The position numbers and the translations under genes were made by a program. DNA of 43,312 nt. Source: Syntrophorhabdus sp. Lineage in GTDB: Bacteria > Desulfobacterota > Syntrophorhabdia > Syntrophorhabdales > Syntrophorhabdaceae. The notes under the pieces are model-generated. The model searched no databases and was not told the DNA's origin. It saw nothing but the letters and a program-made list of their open reading frames with translations. This document shows, in pieces, positions 7,978 through 16,611 of the stretch (the stretch's first letter is position 1; each line of letters opens with the position of its first letter). The stretch covers positions 1 through 43,312 of the forward strand of contig JAAYAK010000025.1 in assembly GCA_012719415.1 (NCBI GenBank), in the 5' to 3' direction.

Positions 7978-8628
7978 TTACCTTGTTATCTTCCGGATGA
8001 GCGCTTCCGCGTTCTGCTGCATGGCGGTGAAATCCTCTTCGCCGAGTCCCGCCCCCAGTGCCACCCTCAGGGCCTCCGCGTCGGTGACGAGGTCCGATGG
8101 ACTGTGTGAATCGGTGTTGAGGACGAGTTTGGCCCCCGCGGCCTTCGCCAGCTTCGCTACATGACCGTTCGTCAGGGAATGCCCCTTCCTCGTTGTTATC
8201 TCCAAAAGGACCCCCCGCTCTTTCGCCGCCTCCACCTCTTTCGGCGTGATGAGGCCGGGATGGGCGAGGATGTCGACACCCGCCTCGATAGCCGCGGCGT
8301 TGGTCCCTTCCTCCACGGGCTCCGCGATGGTCTCTCCGTGGACGACAACGTAGGAAAAGCCGAGCCTGCGTGCCAGCGCCGTCAGCTCACCGATCTGCTT
8401 CGCCGGACAGTGGGTGAGCTCGGCCCCCGCCACGATCCTCAGGCCCTCGTGCAGCTCGGCGTATTTCAGGAGTTTCAGGATGGATACGGCGACATGCTCT
8501 ATGGTCGTCTGGTCCACATGGTCCGATATGCCGAGTACCCGATAACCTTTGACCTTTGCCCGGCGGGCGAGTTCGAGGGGGAGGAGTTCGCCGTCGCTCA
8601 ACAGCGTATGTGTGTGCAGATCGATCAT
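7978..8628 (-). CDS. PHP-domain phosphatase, probable histidinol-phosphatase
   Basis: A 216-residue protein of the PHP phosphoesterase family. It has the metal motifs IDLHTHTLLSDG at the N-terminus, GISDHVD, AGAELTH, DILAHPG and the C-terminal NTDSHSP. All expected metal ligands are visible. It matches the class often labelled histidinol phosphate phosphatase domain protein, and its place 5 bases before hisC supports removal of phosphate from histidinol phosphate. The family also includes unrelated phosphoesterases, so the substrate is inferred from context. The frame is open to 8649, but I start at 8628 because MIDLHTH is the usual N-terminus and leaves one base after the upstream stop. Confidence 0.85.
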   Translation of the reverse strand: MIDLHTHTLLSDGELLPLELARRAKVKGYRVLGISDHVDQTTIEHVAVSILKLLKYAELHEGLRIVAGAELTHCPAKQIGELTALARRLGFSYVVVHGETIAEPVEEGTNAAAIEAGVDILAHPGLITPKEVEAAKERGVLLEITTRKGHSLTNGHVAKLAKAAGAKLVLNTDSHSPSDLVTDAEALRVALGAGLGEEDFTAMQQNAEALIRKITR

Positions 8629-8629
8629 G

Positions 8630-9130
8630 CTACATCTTGTACTTTCCAAAATCGTCCTGAGAGAGGTTCTCCAGTATGTCCTCCCAATCGGAGCTTTCCG
8701 TGACCACCTTGTCGCCTTTCTGAGTGGCGAGGTCCACCTTCGCCGAGCGCTGGATGACGCTTTCCTCGACGAAGATGGGGGCGTTCGTGCGAAGAGCGAT
8801 GGCGATGGCGTCGCTGGGACGCGAGTCTATGACCATCCTCTTCTTGTTCACGTCGAGGTGGATGAGGGCGTAATACGTGTTGTCCTTGAGGTCGTTCACC
8901 TCGATCTTGAGGATCTTTACCCCGAGGCTGTCGAGCAGGTTCTTGATAAGATCGTGCGTCATGGGTCTCGGCGTCTCAATGTTCTCCAGGGCTGTTGCGA
9001 TGCTTGATGCCTCGAGAAGCCCGATCCAGATGGGGAGGACGTCCTTTTCCTCCGAATCCTTCAGGAGAACGATGGGCGTATTGGTAAAAGGGTCGACGGT
9101 TATTCCGGCGACCTTCATCTCTTTGAGCAT
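8630..9130 (-). CDS. Bifunctional nuclease (BFN/DUF151) family protein
   Basis: A 166-residue protein of the BFN/DUF151 family. The family core is visible: LLKDSEEKDVLPIWIG, then EASSIATALE, PRPMTHDL and RPSDAIAIALR. Family members have been described as nucleases or stress-linked proteins, and the structural core is well conserved while the cellular role is not settled. Here it lies between miaB (3 bases upstream) and the PHP phosphatase, all on the same strand with almost no spacing, so it is probably co-transcribed with miaB. The acidic C-terminal tail (after residue 145) is the variable part of the family. Confidence 0.9.
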   Translation of the reverse strand: MLKEMKVAGITVDPFTNTPIVLLKDSEEKDVLPIWIGLLEASSIATALENIETPRPMTHDLIKNLLDSLGVKILKIEVNDLKDNTYYALIHLDVNKKRMVIDSRPSDAIAIALRTNAPIFVEESVIQRSAKVDLATQKGDKVVTESSDWEDILENLSQDDFGKYKM

Positions 9131-9133
9131 CGT

Positions 9134-10450
9134 CTACCTCCCCGGGGTATCCGGTAGTTCTCCCCGTAATGAATTAGCATACCCTTTTATTATATCCACT
9201 TCCACTAATTTGTAAACCAGCCCGGGGTCGCCCCTGAAGTTGACGATCTTGCCTGTCCGCGTCCTTCCTGACAGTTCATCGGTGGAGTTCTTGCTCTGGC
9301 CCTCAACGAGGACCTCGACACGGGTTCCCTCCATCGCCCTGTTGGAGTCGAGCGTTATCGCCCTCTGTCTCTTCTGGAAACGGCTGAGCCTCTCGTGGGC
9401 GATGGCCGGGGGCACCCTGCCGGGGAGGAGGGCCGCGGCGGTGGATCTCCGGGCCGAGTATATGAAGGAGAAAACCCCGTCGAACCGCACGGTCTCCATG
9501 AGCCTCATGGTCGCCTCAAAATCGCCCTCGTTCTCGCCGGGGAAGCCCACGATGCAGTCGGCCGTGAAGGCGATCCCGGGACATTGTTCTTTGAGGGCCT
9601 CGACCCTGGCAAGATACTCCGAGGAGGTGTAGCCTCTGTTCATGAGGGCGAGGACCCTGTCGGAGCCCGACTGGAAGGGAAGGTGGATCGATTCGCAGAG
9701 CGTCTTCAAGGTGCCGAAGCAGGCGATGAGCTCCGGTGAGATGTCCTTGGGGTGCGACGTGACGAAACGGAGCCTGGATATCCCCGGTATCGCGTCTATC
9801 TCGCACAGGAGCTCCGAGAAGGAGAGGTCATCACTACCATTGTTATAGGAGTTGACGTTCTGGCCAAGGAGTGTTACCTCCACGATGCCCCGCTCCGCCA
9901 TTTCGCGGACCTCGGCAAGGACGTCCCCGCTTTTCCTGCTTTCTTCCCGCCCCCGCACGTAGGGCACCACGCAGTAACTGCAAAAGTTGTCGCACCCCTT
10001 CATGATGGTCACGTAGCCCTTGACCCCCTTGCGGGTGTTATGGGGCCTGATAAGAAGGGACGGCGAGCGCCCGTTGTCGCCGAACGCGGACGTGCGGATG
10101 CGGTCCGCGGCGTTCTTGACCGCCTCGGCTATCAGGTGAATGCTGGAGGGGCCCAGGGAAAAATCGATGAAAGGCAACCGTTCGAATACATTTTCCTTCT
10201 CCTGCTGGGCGATGCACCCCGTCACGCCCAGGATGGTCCCCTTTTTCCTGCGCAGATGCTGGAGCCTCCCCATGAGGCTGTAGAACTTCTGCTCCGCTTT
10301 TTCCCTGATGCAGCACGTATTGACGATGACGACGTCGGCATCGTCGACGTCCTTCGCCGCCACGTGCCCGTGATCGATGAGGACGGACCCCATCTTCTCC
10401 ATATCATGGTCATTCATCTGGCAACCGAAATTTTCGATAACAAATTTCAT
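9134..10450 (-). CDS. miaB: tRNA-2-methylthio-N6-dimethylallyladenosine synthase
   Basis: A 438-residue methylthiotransferase with three domains. The N-terminal UPF0004 domain has the three cluster cysteines C10, C46 and C79. The radical-SAM domain has the CxxxCxxC motif at C153, C157 and C160 within MKGCDNFCSYCVVPYVRG. A TRAM domain follows from about residue 370. MiaB adds a methylthio group to i6A37 in tRNAs reading UNN codons, using two [4Fe-4S] clusters. The VVPYVRG sequence after the radical-SAM cysteines favours MiaB over RimO or MtaB. The gene follows a large inverted heptad repeat that separates it from the fructose-bisphosphatase gene. Confidence 0.95.
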   Translation of the reverse strand: MKFVIENFGCQMNDHDMEKMGSVLIDHGHVAAKDVDDADVVIVNTCCIREKAEQKFYSLMGRLQHLRRKKGTILGVTGCIAQQEKENVFERLPFIDFSLGPSSIHLIAEAVKNAADRIRTSAFGDNGRSPSLLIRPHNTRKGVKGYVTIMKGCDNFCSYCVVPYVRGREESRKSGDVLAEVREMAERGIVEVTLLGQNVNSYNNGSDDLSFSELLCEIDAIPGISRLRFVTSHPKDISPELIACFGTLKTLCESIHLPFQSGSDRVLALMNRGYTSSEYLARVEALKEQCPGIAFTADCIVGFPGENEGDFEATMRLMETVRFDGVFSFIYSARRSTAAALLPGRVPPAIAHERLSRFQKRQRAITLDSNRAMEGTRVEVLVEGQSKNSTDELSGRTRTGKIVNFRGDPGLVYKLVEVDIIKGYANSLRGELPDTPGR

Positions 10451-10461
10451 ATCAAAAGCTC

Positions 10462-10560
10462 GTGTTAAGTTTTAAGTGAAAGACAAAGACCATGTCAAGC
10501 CTTGAGTGGTTGAGGCCTGACACGGTCTTTGCCTAAAACTTAACACTTAAAACTTAAAAC
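10462..10560. repeat. Inverted heptad tracts bracketing an 18-bp stem
   Basis: A ~100-base dyad. The plus-strand tract reads GTGTTAA, GTTTTAA, GTGAAAG, ACAAAGA (10462-10489). The minus-strand tract reads GTTTTAA, GTTTTAA, GTGTTAA, GTTTTAG, GCAAAGA from 10560 down to 10526. Between and overlapping them is an 18-bp stem with two mismatches (10485-10502 with 10513-10530) and a 10-base loop. It lies between the fructose-bisphosphatase and miaB genes and could form a strong RNA hairpin. No long U-run follows, so it is not a classic terminator. Confidence 0.8.
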
Positions 10561-10564
10561 GTTT

Positions 10565-11665
10565 TTATCCTCTAACCTTGAACTTTGGTTCCAGTTTCTC
10601 CATTTTCTTTACGATGCCGCCGTACTCCAGCTCGCTGTAAGGGAGCATTGCCGCGCCGGAGAAGCCCTGCTGTCTGATCTCGGTGGCCTTCCGCGAGACG
10701 TTGTTCCTGATGTAGTCCCAGTAGGGATGATCGAAGCAGTCGGCCGCTTCCGTCAGCTTGCCTTCGTGGACGCAGAAGCCCATGGCGGATACGACGGGCG
10801 GGCCGTCGAAGTAAGACACACTGGAGTTCATCTTGACGGGCATGAGCGGACCCGTGTGGCTTCCGCGCATGAAGCCGGCAACGTAGTGGCCGATGTTGAA
10901 GGGCGCGAGCACCTCGCCCGTGGCGGGGAAGGGACCCTGGCAGCGGACGAGCATGACGGGGTCGTCCTTGCCGGTGTACTTGCCGGCTATGTTGTGGAGC
11001 CGGGAGGTGCAGGCGGAAGCGGCGATCTCGCCGGTCTCCCGGGAATAGACCGATTCGACGACGTAGCGTTCGTTGTCCCTGAGGAGGGCGGCTATATCAT
11101 ACAACTCTTCAGGAGCATTGAGCTCGATGACCTTGTCGCCCTCGGTGTGCTCCACGTCCATGATGACGAACTTGAAACCCTTCGCCATGTTGGGCGAGAG
11201 AATGAGCCCCGAGTTGTACATGGGGTCGCAGAACATGAGGTAAAGGGGCAGGTTATAGGCGCCGGGATCCGTCTTGTCAGCCGCGAACATGACGAAGGGC
11301 TCGTTCGGCCTCTCCTCGAACTCCATCTCCGCGACGGCCGGCCCCATGCCCTTGACGTTGCCCGAAAAGGAGTCTTTCAGAAGGTCCTGGCCCGCCCCGT
11401 AGAGTCCCTGCTTCTTTGCCACCTGGGTTCCCGCGAGGAAGGCGTCCCAGGCAAGTTTGTGGAGTTTCTCGAAACCGACTCCGTTCGTGTGGGCGAAGAG
11501 TATGGCGATGTCATCACCGGTGTGGCTCACGAAAAAGTCGCTCATGAGATCTTTGCCTTCGGACTCTACGAATTCTATCACCCGCTTGATCAGTTTCTTG
11601 CTGGGCTTGATATGCCCGCCGATGCTACCGATGTCAGCTTTGATAATGGATAACGTCATCTTCAT
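10565..11665 (-). CDS. fbp: Fructose 1,6-bisphosphate aldolase/phosphatase, archaeal type
   Basis: A 366-residue class V fructose-1,6-bisphosphatase. This type also acts as an aldolase, so one protein turns triose phosphates into fructose 6-phosphate. The family pattern is clear throughout: ADIGSIGGH at the N-terminus, SHTGDDIAI, FCDPMYNSGLILSPNM, DVEHTEGDKVIELNAPEELY, NIGHYVAGFMRGSH and SYFDGPPVVSAMGF. It is common in archaea and in deep-branching or strictly anaerobic bacteria. The ATG at 11665 follows a good AGGAGG and overlaps the surE stop as ATGA, so the genes are translationally coupled. It works in the gluconeogenic direction in known cases. Confidence 0.95.
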   Translation of the reverse strand: MKMTLSIIKADIGSIGGHIKPSKKLIKRVIEFVESEGKDLMSDFFVSHTGDDIAILFAHTNGVGFEKLHKLAWDAFLAGTQVAKKQGLYGAGQDLLKDSFSGNVKGMGPAVAEMEFEERPNEPFVMFAADKTDPGAYNLPLYLMFCDPMYNSGLILSPNMAKGFKFVIMDVEHTEGDKVIELNAPEELYDIAALLRDNERYVVESVYSRETGEIAASACTSRLHNIAGKYTGKDDPVMLVRCQGPFPATGEVLAPFNIGHYVAGFMRGSHTGPLMPVKMNSSVSYFDGPPVVSAMGFCVHEGKLTEAADCFDHPYWDYIRNNVSRKATEIRQQGFSGAAMLPYSELEYGGIVKKMEKLEPKFKVRG

Positions 11666-12411
11666 AACAACCTCCTGAAGTGTTTTTGGTAAATCTTCAT
11701 CGAACCGGCGTCCGTTATATCGAGACCCAGGGGTGTGATGGAAACGTAGCCCTTCTCTACGGCGTAGAAGTCAGTACCGCGCCTGCGTTCGTATCTTTCA
11801 CCGTTGCCGCCTATCCAATAGTATTTCCGGCCCCGCGGATCGACCCTTTCGTGAACAATATCATTATATATCCTTTTGCCGAGCCTTGTCACGGAAAAAC
11901 CTTTGAGCCTTTCCCGCGGAAGGTTGGGAATATTGACGTTCACGACGGTGCCCTCGAGAAAGACCCCTTCCGTCAGTCTCTCCACGACGATGCACGCGAC
12001 CCCCGCCGCGTCGTCGAAGAGGAACCCCTCCCGTGCGCAGACGGAAACGGCCATCGACGGGATCCCCAGGAAGCCCCCTTCCCTCGCTGCCGCGACCGTG
12101 CCGGAATAGTTCACGTCCCGGCCCATGTTCGGTCCCGTGTTTATCCCCGAGACGACGAGATCGGGTCGCCGGGGGAGGACGGCGTGGACGCCGAGGAGAA
12201 CGCAGTCAGCGGGCGTGCCGTTCGTCGCGTACACGCCGCGGGAAAGCTCGCGGACCCTCAACGGTTTGTGGAGCGTCACCGCGTGGGCGACGCATGTCCG
12301 TTCACGCTCCGGGGCGACCATGTACACGTCGTGTTTTTCCGACAGATGCCTGCCGAGGGTGACGATCCCCCTTGAATGGATACCGTCGTCGTTGGTGAGA
12401 AGGATAAGCAA
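11662..12411 (-). CDS. surE: 5'/3'-nucleotidase SurE
   Basis: A 249-residue SurE. It has the metal-binding start MLILLTNDDGI (D8, D9), the SGINTGPNMGRDVNYSGTVAAAREG core and the GTDFYAVEKGYVSITPL C-terminal segment. SurE removes phosphate from nucleoside monophosphates and is linked to stationary-phase survival. The family length is about 250 residues, so the gene is complete. It is the first protein gene of the minus-strand run, about 30 bases downstream of tRNA-Pro, and overlaps the archaeal-type fructose-bisphosphatase by four bases. Many Desulfobacterota place surE beside pcm, but no pcm is present here. Confidence 0.95.
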   Translation of the reverse strand: MLILLTNDDGIHSRGIVTLGRHLSEKHDVYMVAPERERTCVAHAVTLHKPLRVRELSRGVYATNGTPADCVLLGVHAVLPRRPDLVVSGINTGPNMGRDVNYSGTVAAAREGGFLGIPSMAVSVCAREGFLFDDAAGVACIVVERLTEGVFLEGTVVNVNIPNLPRERLKGFSVTRLGKRIYNDIVHERVDPRGRKYYWIGGNGERYERRRGTDFYAVEKGYVSITPLGLDITDAGSMKIYQKHFRRLL

Positions 12412-12439
12412 GAAGTACCCGGTCTCGAGAAATAGAATA

Positions 12440-12515
12440 TCGGGGCGACGGGATTTGAACCTGCGGCCTCCTGCACCCCAAGCAGGTGCGCTAAACCATG
12501 CTGCGCTACGCCCCG
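12440..12515 (-). tRNA. tRNA-Pro (anticodon GGG)
   Basis: A 76-nt cloverleaf on the minus strand. The acceptor 5' strand CGGGGCG pairs with CGCCCCG and is followed by discriminator A. The D arm is GCGC...GCGC. The anticodon stem is CCTGC/GCAGG with loop TTGGGGT, giving anticodon GGG. The T loop is TTCAAAT. The C1-G72 pair and A73 are typical proline identity elements. The T stem GCAGG/CCCGT has one A-C mismatch in the middle. No CCA is encoded. surE follows on the same strand. Confidence 0.93.
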
Positions 12516-12592
12516 ATGCACATCAATATAACGGATAGCGGGCCAAAAGTCCATAGTTTTGGGTGGGGCCATGGGCAAGGTACTCCTTTCTA

Positions 12593-12622
12593 TTGACTTT
12601 TTCCGCGTCCTTATCATAATAT
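12593..12622 (+). promoter_or_regulatory. Putative sigma-70 promoter for rplU
   Basis: TTGACT (12593-12598) is followed at 16-18 bases by CATAAT (12615-12620) or TAATAT (12617-12622), about 40 bases before the rplU start. This is the only clear promoter-like stretch before the long plus-strand run that starts with rplU. A strong AAGGAG lies before the rplU ATG. Confidence 0.55.
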
Positions 12623-12660
12623 ATGTAGTTTTTTTCAGAACCTAAGGTAAGGAGTATCAC

Positions 12661-12978
12661 ATGTACGCGATCATTGAGAACGGCGGGAAGCAGTATAGGA
12701 TCGAAGAAGGTAAGAAAGTGAGGCTCGAAAAGTTCGCCGGAGTGGAAGGCGACGAAGTGAAGATCGAAAACGTTCTTGCCGTCAATACGGGAGAGACCAC
12801 ACTCATTGGAAGCCCCTATGTCTCAGGTGCATATATCAACGGAAAGGTTGTGGCGCAGGGCAGGGACAAGAAGGTCACGGTCTTCAAGTACAAGAGAAGG
12901 AAAGACTACAAGGTCAAAAGAGGCCACAGGCAGCCTTTCACGGAACTGCTTGTAGAGAAGATCACAGTGGAGGCATAA
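12661..12978 (+). CDS. rplU: 50S ribosomal protein L21
   Basis: A 105-residue L21. It starts [17 protein letters not shown] and ends in the [16 protein letters not shown] segment, both typical of the family, and its full length is normal. It sits next to domain structures of 23S rRNA in the large subunit. The start is supported by AAGGAG seven bases upstream. It begins the rplU-rpmA-obgE run found in most bacteria; rpmA starts one base after its stop. Confidence 0.97.
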   Translation: MYAIIENGGKQYRIEEGKKVRLEKFAGVEGDEVKIENVLAVNTGETTLIGSPYVSGAYINGKVVAQGRDKKVTVFKYKRRKDYKVKRGHRQPFTELLVEKITVEA

Positions 12979-12979
12979 C

Positions 12980-13231
12980 ATGGCGCACAAGAAAGCGGGC
13001 GGAAGCTCACGCAACGGCAGGGACAGCAAGGGTCAGAGACTCGGCGTCAAGATATACGGCGGCCAGGCCATAAAGGCCGGAAGCATCATCGTCAGACAGC
13101 ACGGAACGAAGATCCATCCCGGACAGAATGTCGGCATCGGCAAGGACGACACCCTCTTTGCCCTGATAGACGGGATCGTGAGGTTCGACATGGCAGGTGA
13201 CAGAAGAAGGGCGCATGTCGTACCTGTTTGA
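12980..13231 (+). CDS. rpmA: 50S ribosomal protein L27
   Basis: An 83-residue L27 with the start [21 protein letters not shown], whose N-terminal tail reaches the peptidyl-transferase centre. It begins with MAHKKAG directly and has no Firmicutes-type cleaved leader, which fits a proteobacterial lineage. It lies one base after rplU, and its TGA shares its last base with the obgE ATG. Confidence 0.97.
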   Translation: MAHKKAGGSSRNGRDSKGQRLGVKIYGGQAIKAGSIIVRQHGTKIHPGQNVGIGKDDTLFALIDGIVRFDMAGDRRRAHVVPV

Positions 13232-14241
13232 TGAAGTTCATAGATGAAGCGATCATATATGTTGAGTCCGGAAAAGGTGGGAGTGGCTGTGTAAGTTTCC
13301 GACGAGAGAAGTTCATTCCGCGAGGCGGACCCGACGGCGGTGATGGCGGGAAGGGAGGAGACGTTATCATAGCAGGGAAGAAAGACCTCGCAAGCCTCCA
13401 CGATTTCAGATACAAGCGCAACTACAAAGCTGAGAACGGAAAAGCCGGAGCGGGAAAGAACAAGACCGGCAGGGAAGGCAGGGACGTCATAATAAGCGTG
13501 CCCCTCGGCACCGTTGTTTACGACCGTGATACCTCGGAGCTTTTGTTCCAGGTTCTCAAGGACGGTGAGACCCGCGTCGCGGCGAGCGGCGGCAGGGGCG
13601 GCAGGGGAAACACGAGGTTCGTCACCTCCACCCACCGGGCCCCCCTTGAGTTCGATGCCGGAGAGCAAGGGCAGAAGCGCTGGCTTCACCTTGACCTCAA
13701 GCTCCTCGCCGATGTCGGCCTCGTCGGCCATCCCAACGCAGGGAAATCAACGCTCATCTCCCGCCTCACCCAGGCGAGACCCAAGGTCGGCGATTATCCC
13801 TTCACGACCCTCACCCCTGCCCTGGGGGTCCTCGATGACAACGAAAAGACCTTCGTCATCGCCGACATCCCGGGCATCATCGAGGGGGCGTCGAGCGGCA
13901 GGGGCCTGGGGCTTGCCTTCCTCAAGCACATAGAGAGGACGAACGCGCTTCTCATCGTTCTCGACCTCTCCTCCGGCGACGTGAAGGGAGACTACAGGAC
14001 CCTTCTCGAGGAACTGGGAAGCTACAGCGAGGCGATGCTTGAGAAGCGAAGGCTCGTGGTGCTCAACAAGGCCGACCTCGTGACCCCGGACGTGGCCGCC
14101 CGGTGGAGGTCATATCTCACGAGGAAGGGAGAGAAGGCGGTCGTCGTCAGCGCCCTCACCCTCGCAGGAATTGACGATCTCGTCTCGGCGATCTCCGGGG
14201 GTGTCGAGGCGCTGAGGCAGAACCTCACCCGGGCGGTCTGA
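13231..14241 (+). CDS. obgE: Obg-family GTPase
   Basis: A 336-residue Obg GTPase. The glycine-rich Obg domain covers about residues 1-158. The G domain follows, with GHPNAGKST (G1), DIPGI (G3), NKAD (G4) and SAL (G5). The protein ends soon after the G domain and lacks the long C-terminal extension of E. coli ObgE. Obg binds the 50S subunit and links GTP or ppGpp level to ribosome assembly. The frame could begin at a TTG at 13228, but the ATG at 13231 matches the family N-terminus [14 protein letters not shown] and overlaps the rpmA stop by one base. Confidence 0.96.
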   Translation: MKFIDEAIIYVESGKGGSGCVSFRREKFIPRGGPDGGDGGKGGDVIIAGKKDLASLHDFRYKRNYKAENGKAGAGKNKTGREGRDVIISVPLGTVVYDRDTSELLFQVLKDGETRVAASGGRGGRGNTRFVTSTHRAPLEFDAGEQGQKRWLHLDLKLLADVGLVGHPNAGKSTLISRLTQARPKVGDYPFTTLTPALGVLDDNEKTFVIADIPGIIEGASSGRGLGLAFLKHIERTNALLIVLDLSSGDVKGDYRTLLEELGSYSEAMLEKRRLVVLNKADLVTPDVAARWRSYLTRKGEKAVVVSALTLAGIDDLVSAISGGVEALRQNLTRAV

Positions 14242-14244
14242 ACC

Positions 14245-15360
14245 ATGAAGAAAAGCGGCGCGCACATGAACCGTCTCGTTATCAAGATAGGGACCTCCGT
14301 CCTGCTCGACGAAAAGAAGAGGATCTCCACCGGCAGGATCGGGGACATCGCCCGGCAGGTAAGGAAGGTCAAGGAGAAGGGCATCGACGTCATCATTGTC
14401 TCCTCGGGAGCGATCGGCTGCGGCATGGAGACCATCGGCCTCGTCCGAAAGCCGAAAGAGATCGCGAAGCGGCAAGCCCTGGCATCGATCGGCCAGGTGC
14501 TCCTCATGAAAATGTACCGCGAGAACTTCGAGAAGAAAGGCATGAAGGTGGGCCAGATACTGCTCACCCATGAAGACATAAAGAACAGGACGCGCTGTCT
14601 CAACCTGACGAATACGCTCGATACCCTCCTCAAGATGGACATCGTCCCCGTCATCAACGAGAACGACGCCCTCTCCTTCACGGAGATAAAGTTCGGCGAC
14701 AATGACAACCTGTCGGCCCTTATCGCCCAGATCGCGACGGCGGACCTTCTTCTTATTCTCTCCGACGTGGAAGGGCTCTTCGACCGCGATCCCAACCGCT
14801 ATTCCGACGCGAAGATGATCCCCGTTGTCCACAGGATCGACGAGGAGATAGAAGGGACGGCGGCACAGTCGGCGAGCGAGAAGAGCGTCGGCGGCATGGT
14901 GAGCAAGCTTGAGGCCGCGAAAAAGGCGGGGTTGTACGGGATACCCACGCGCGTCGTCCTCGGGGGCAGCAAGGACGTGATCCTGAGGGTTGTCGACGGG
15001 CGTGAGGTCGGTACCCTCTTCCTCCCCGGGCGGAAGCTTGCCCGCCGCAAGTGGTGGACCGCTTTCGCCTTCAAACCGAAGGGCGTCATAGTGATCGATG
15101 AAGGCGCCGAGCGTGCCGTGGTGGAGAACGGCAAGAGCCTTTTGCCGTCGGGCGTCGTCCGGACCGACGGCCATTTCACGAGCGGCGACTGTGTGGAGAT
15201 GAAGAGCGTTTCGGGGACTGTCGTCGCCCGGGGCATCGCGAACTACTCCTCCTCCGAGATGGACAGGATAAAGGGCCTGAAAAGTCTTGATATAGAGAAG
15301 GAGCTTGGATATAAATACACGGAAGAAGTGGTCCACAGGGACAACATGGTGGTGATATGA
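14245..15360 (+). CDS. proB: Glutamate 5-kinase
   Basis: A 371-residue ProB that phosphorylates glutamate in the first step of proline synthesis. The amino acid kinase domain shows VIKIGTSVLLDE, SSGAIGCGM and VINENDALSF. A C-terminal PUA domain of the full-length type spans about residues 280-360. The start at 14245 is three bases after the obgE stop; a second ATG at 14266 (MNRLVIKIG) is also possible. The gene overlaps proA by four bases (ATGA), so the labile glutamyl phosphate product could be handed over between co-made proteins. Confidence 0.95.
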   Translation: MKKSGAHMNRLVIKIGTSVLLDEKKRISTGRIGDIARQVRKVKEKGIDVIIVSSGAIGCGMETIGLVRKPKEIAKRQALASIGQVLLMKMYRENFEKKGMKVGQILLTHEDIKNRTRCLNLTNTLDTLLKMDIVPVINENDALSFTEIKFGDNDNLSALIAQIATADLLLILSDVEGLFDRDPNRYSDAKMIPVVHRIDEEIEGTAAQSASEKSVGGMVSKLEAAKKAGLYGIPTRVVLGGSKDVILRVVDGREVGTLFLPGRKLARRKWWTAFAFKPKGVIVIDEGAERAVVENGKSLLPSGVVRTDGHFTSGDCVEMKSVSGTVVARGIANYSSSEMDRIKGLKSLDIEKELGYKYTEEVVHRDNMVVI

Positions 15361-16601
15361 GACCGGAAAGGCTTGCTCAGAAGGCGAAAGGCGCGTCCGA
15401 TGTACTGGCACACGCGTCCACGGACGAGAAGAACGGCGTGCTTGAGCGCCTTGCCGACGCGCTCGGGAAGAACCAGGACTACCTGTACGAAGAGAACATG
15501 AAGGACGTCCGCGCCGCCGAGAAGGAAGGCATGGCGAAGAGCCTCATCGACCGTCTCCGCATCGACGACAAGCTGATAAGGGAGATGCAGGGGAGCTTGA
15601 GGGATGTGGCGGCCCTTCCGGACCCCGTCGGGGAGATCGTCAAGGTCTGGAAAAGGCCCAACAATCTTCTCGTGGGCAGGATGAGGATCCCCATCGGCGT
15701 CATCCTCATCATCTACGAGTCCCGCCCCAACGTGACCATAGAGGCCTTTTCCCTCTGCTTGAAGAGCGGCAACTGCGTCATCCTGAAAGGGGGGTCGGAG
15801 GCGTACCATTCCAACAGGGCCCTTTACCGGCTCATCGTGGAGACGCTGAAAGGATCGAAGATATCCCCGGATGCCGTCCAGTTCGTGGATACCGCGGACC
15901 GCGACTACATCTACACCCTTCTCGAAAGGGAGGAAGAGATAGACCTCGTCATACCGCGGGGAGGCGAGGCCCTTATCCGCAACATCGTGGAACGTTCCCG
16001 CATACCCGTTCTCAAGCACTACAAGGGTGTATGCCACGTATACATCGACGACGAGGCGGACCTCAAGATGGCCGTCGACGTCGTCGTCAACGCCAAGGTC
16101 CAGAAGCCGGCAACGTGCAACGCCCTCGAGACGCTCCTCGTCCATGAGAAGATCGCGAAGGCCTTCCTCCCGAAGGCACACAGGGAACTCGCCCGGCAGG
16201 GTGTGACGATGAGGGGTTGTCCGGGGACGGTGGCCATTCTCAAGGACATCGGCAGGGCGACGAAGGAAGACTGGTCAGCGGAATATCTCGACCTCACCCT
16301 GGCAATCAGGGTCGTCGCGGACATGAACGAGGCCATCGACCATATCAGAAAGTACGGGTCGAGCCACACGGAGGCGATCATAACGGCGAACTACGACAGG
16401 GCCTGGAGGTTCCTCCGCGAGGTCAATTCCTCGCTGGTGCTCGTCAACGCCTCGACGCGGCTCAACGACGGTTTCCAGCTCGGTCTCGGCGCGGAGATGG
16501 GGATCAGCACCACGAGGCTCCACGCCTTCGGGCCCATGGGCCTCGAGGAACTCACAGTGACGAAATTCATCGCCTTTGGTGATGGGCAATTGCGGACGTA
16601 G
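15357..16601 (+). CDS. proA: Glutamate-5-semialdehyde dehydrogenase
   Basis: A 414-residue gamma-glutamyl phosphate reductase, the second step of proline synthesis. The catalytic cysteine lies in KPATCNALETLLVHE. The ESRPNVTIEAFSLCLKSGN segment and the C-terminal LGAEMGISTTRLHAFGPMGLEELT are family hallmarks. The length is normal. Its ATG overlaps the proB stop, and nadD follows 10 bases after its end on the same strand. Confidence 0.96.
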   Translation: MRPERLAQKAKGASDVLAHASTDEKNGVLERLADALGKNQDYLYEENMKDVRAAEKEGMAKSLIDRLRIDDKLIREMQGSLRDVAALPDPVGEIVKVWKRPNNLLVGRMRIPIGVILIIYESRPNVTIEAFSLCLKSGNCVILKGGSEAYHSNRALYRLIVETLKGSKISPDAVQFVDTADRDYIYTLLEREEEIDLVIPRGGEALIRNIVERSRIPVLKHYKGVCHVYIDDEADLKMAVDVVVNAKVQKPATCNALETLLVHEKIAKAFLPKAHRELARQGVTMRGCPGTVAILKDIGRATKEDWSAEYLDLTLAIRVVADMNEAIDHIRKYGSSHTEAIITANYDRAWRFLREVNSSLVLVNASTRLNDGFQLGLGAEMGISTTRLHAFGPMGLEELTVTKFIAFGDGQLRT

Positions 16602-16611
16602 GGACGGTACA

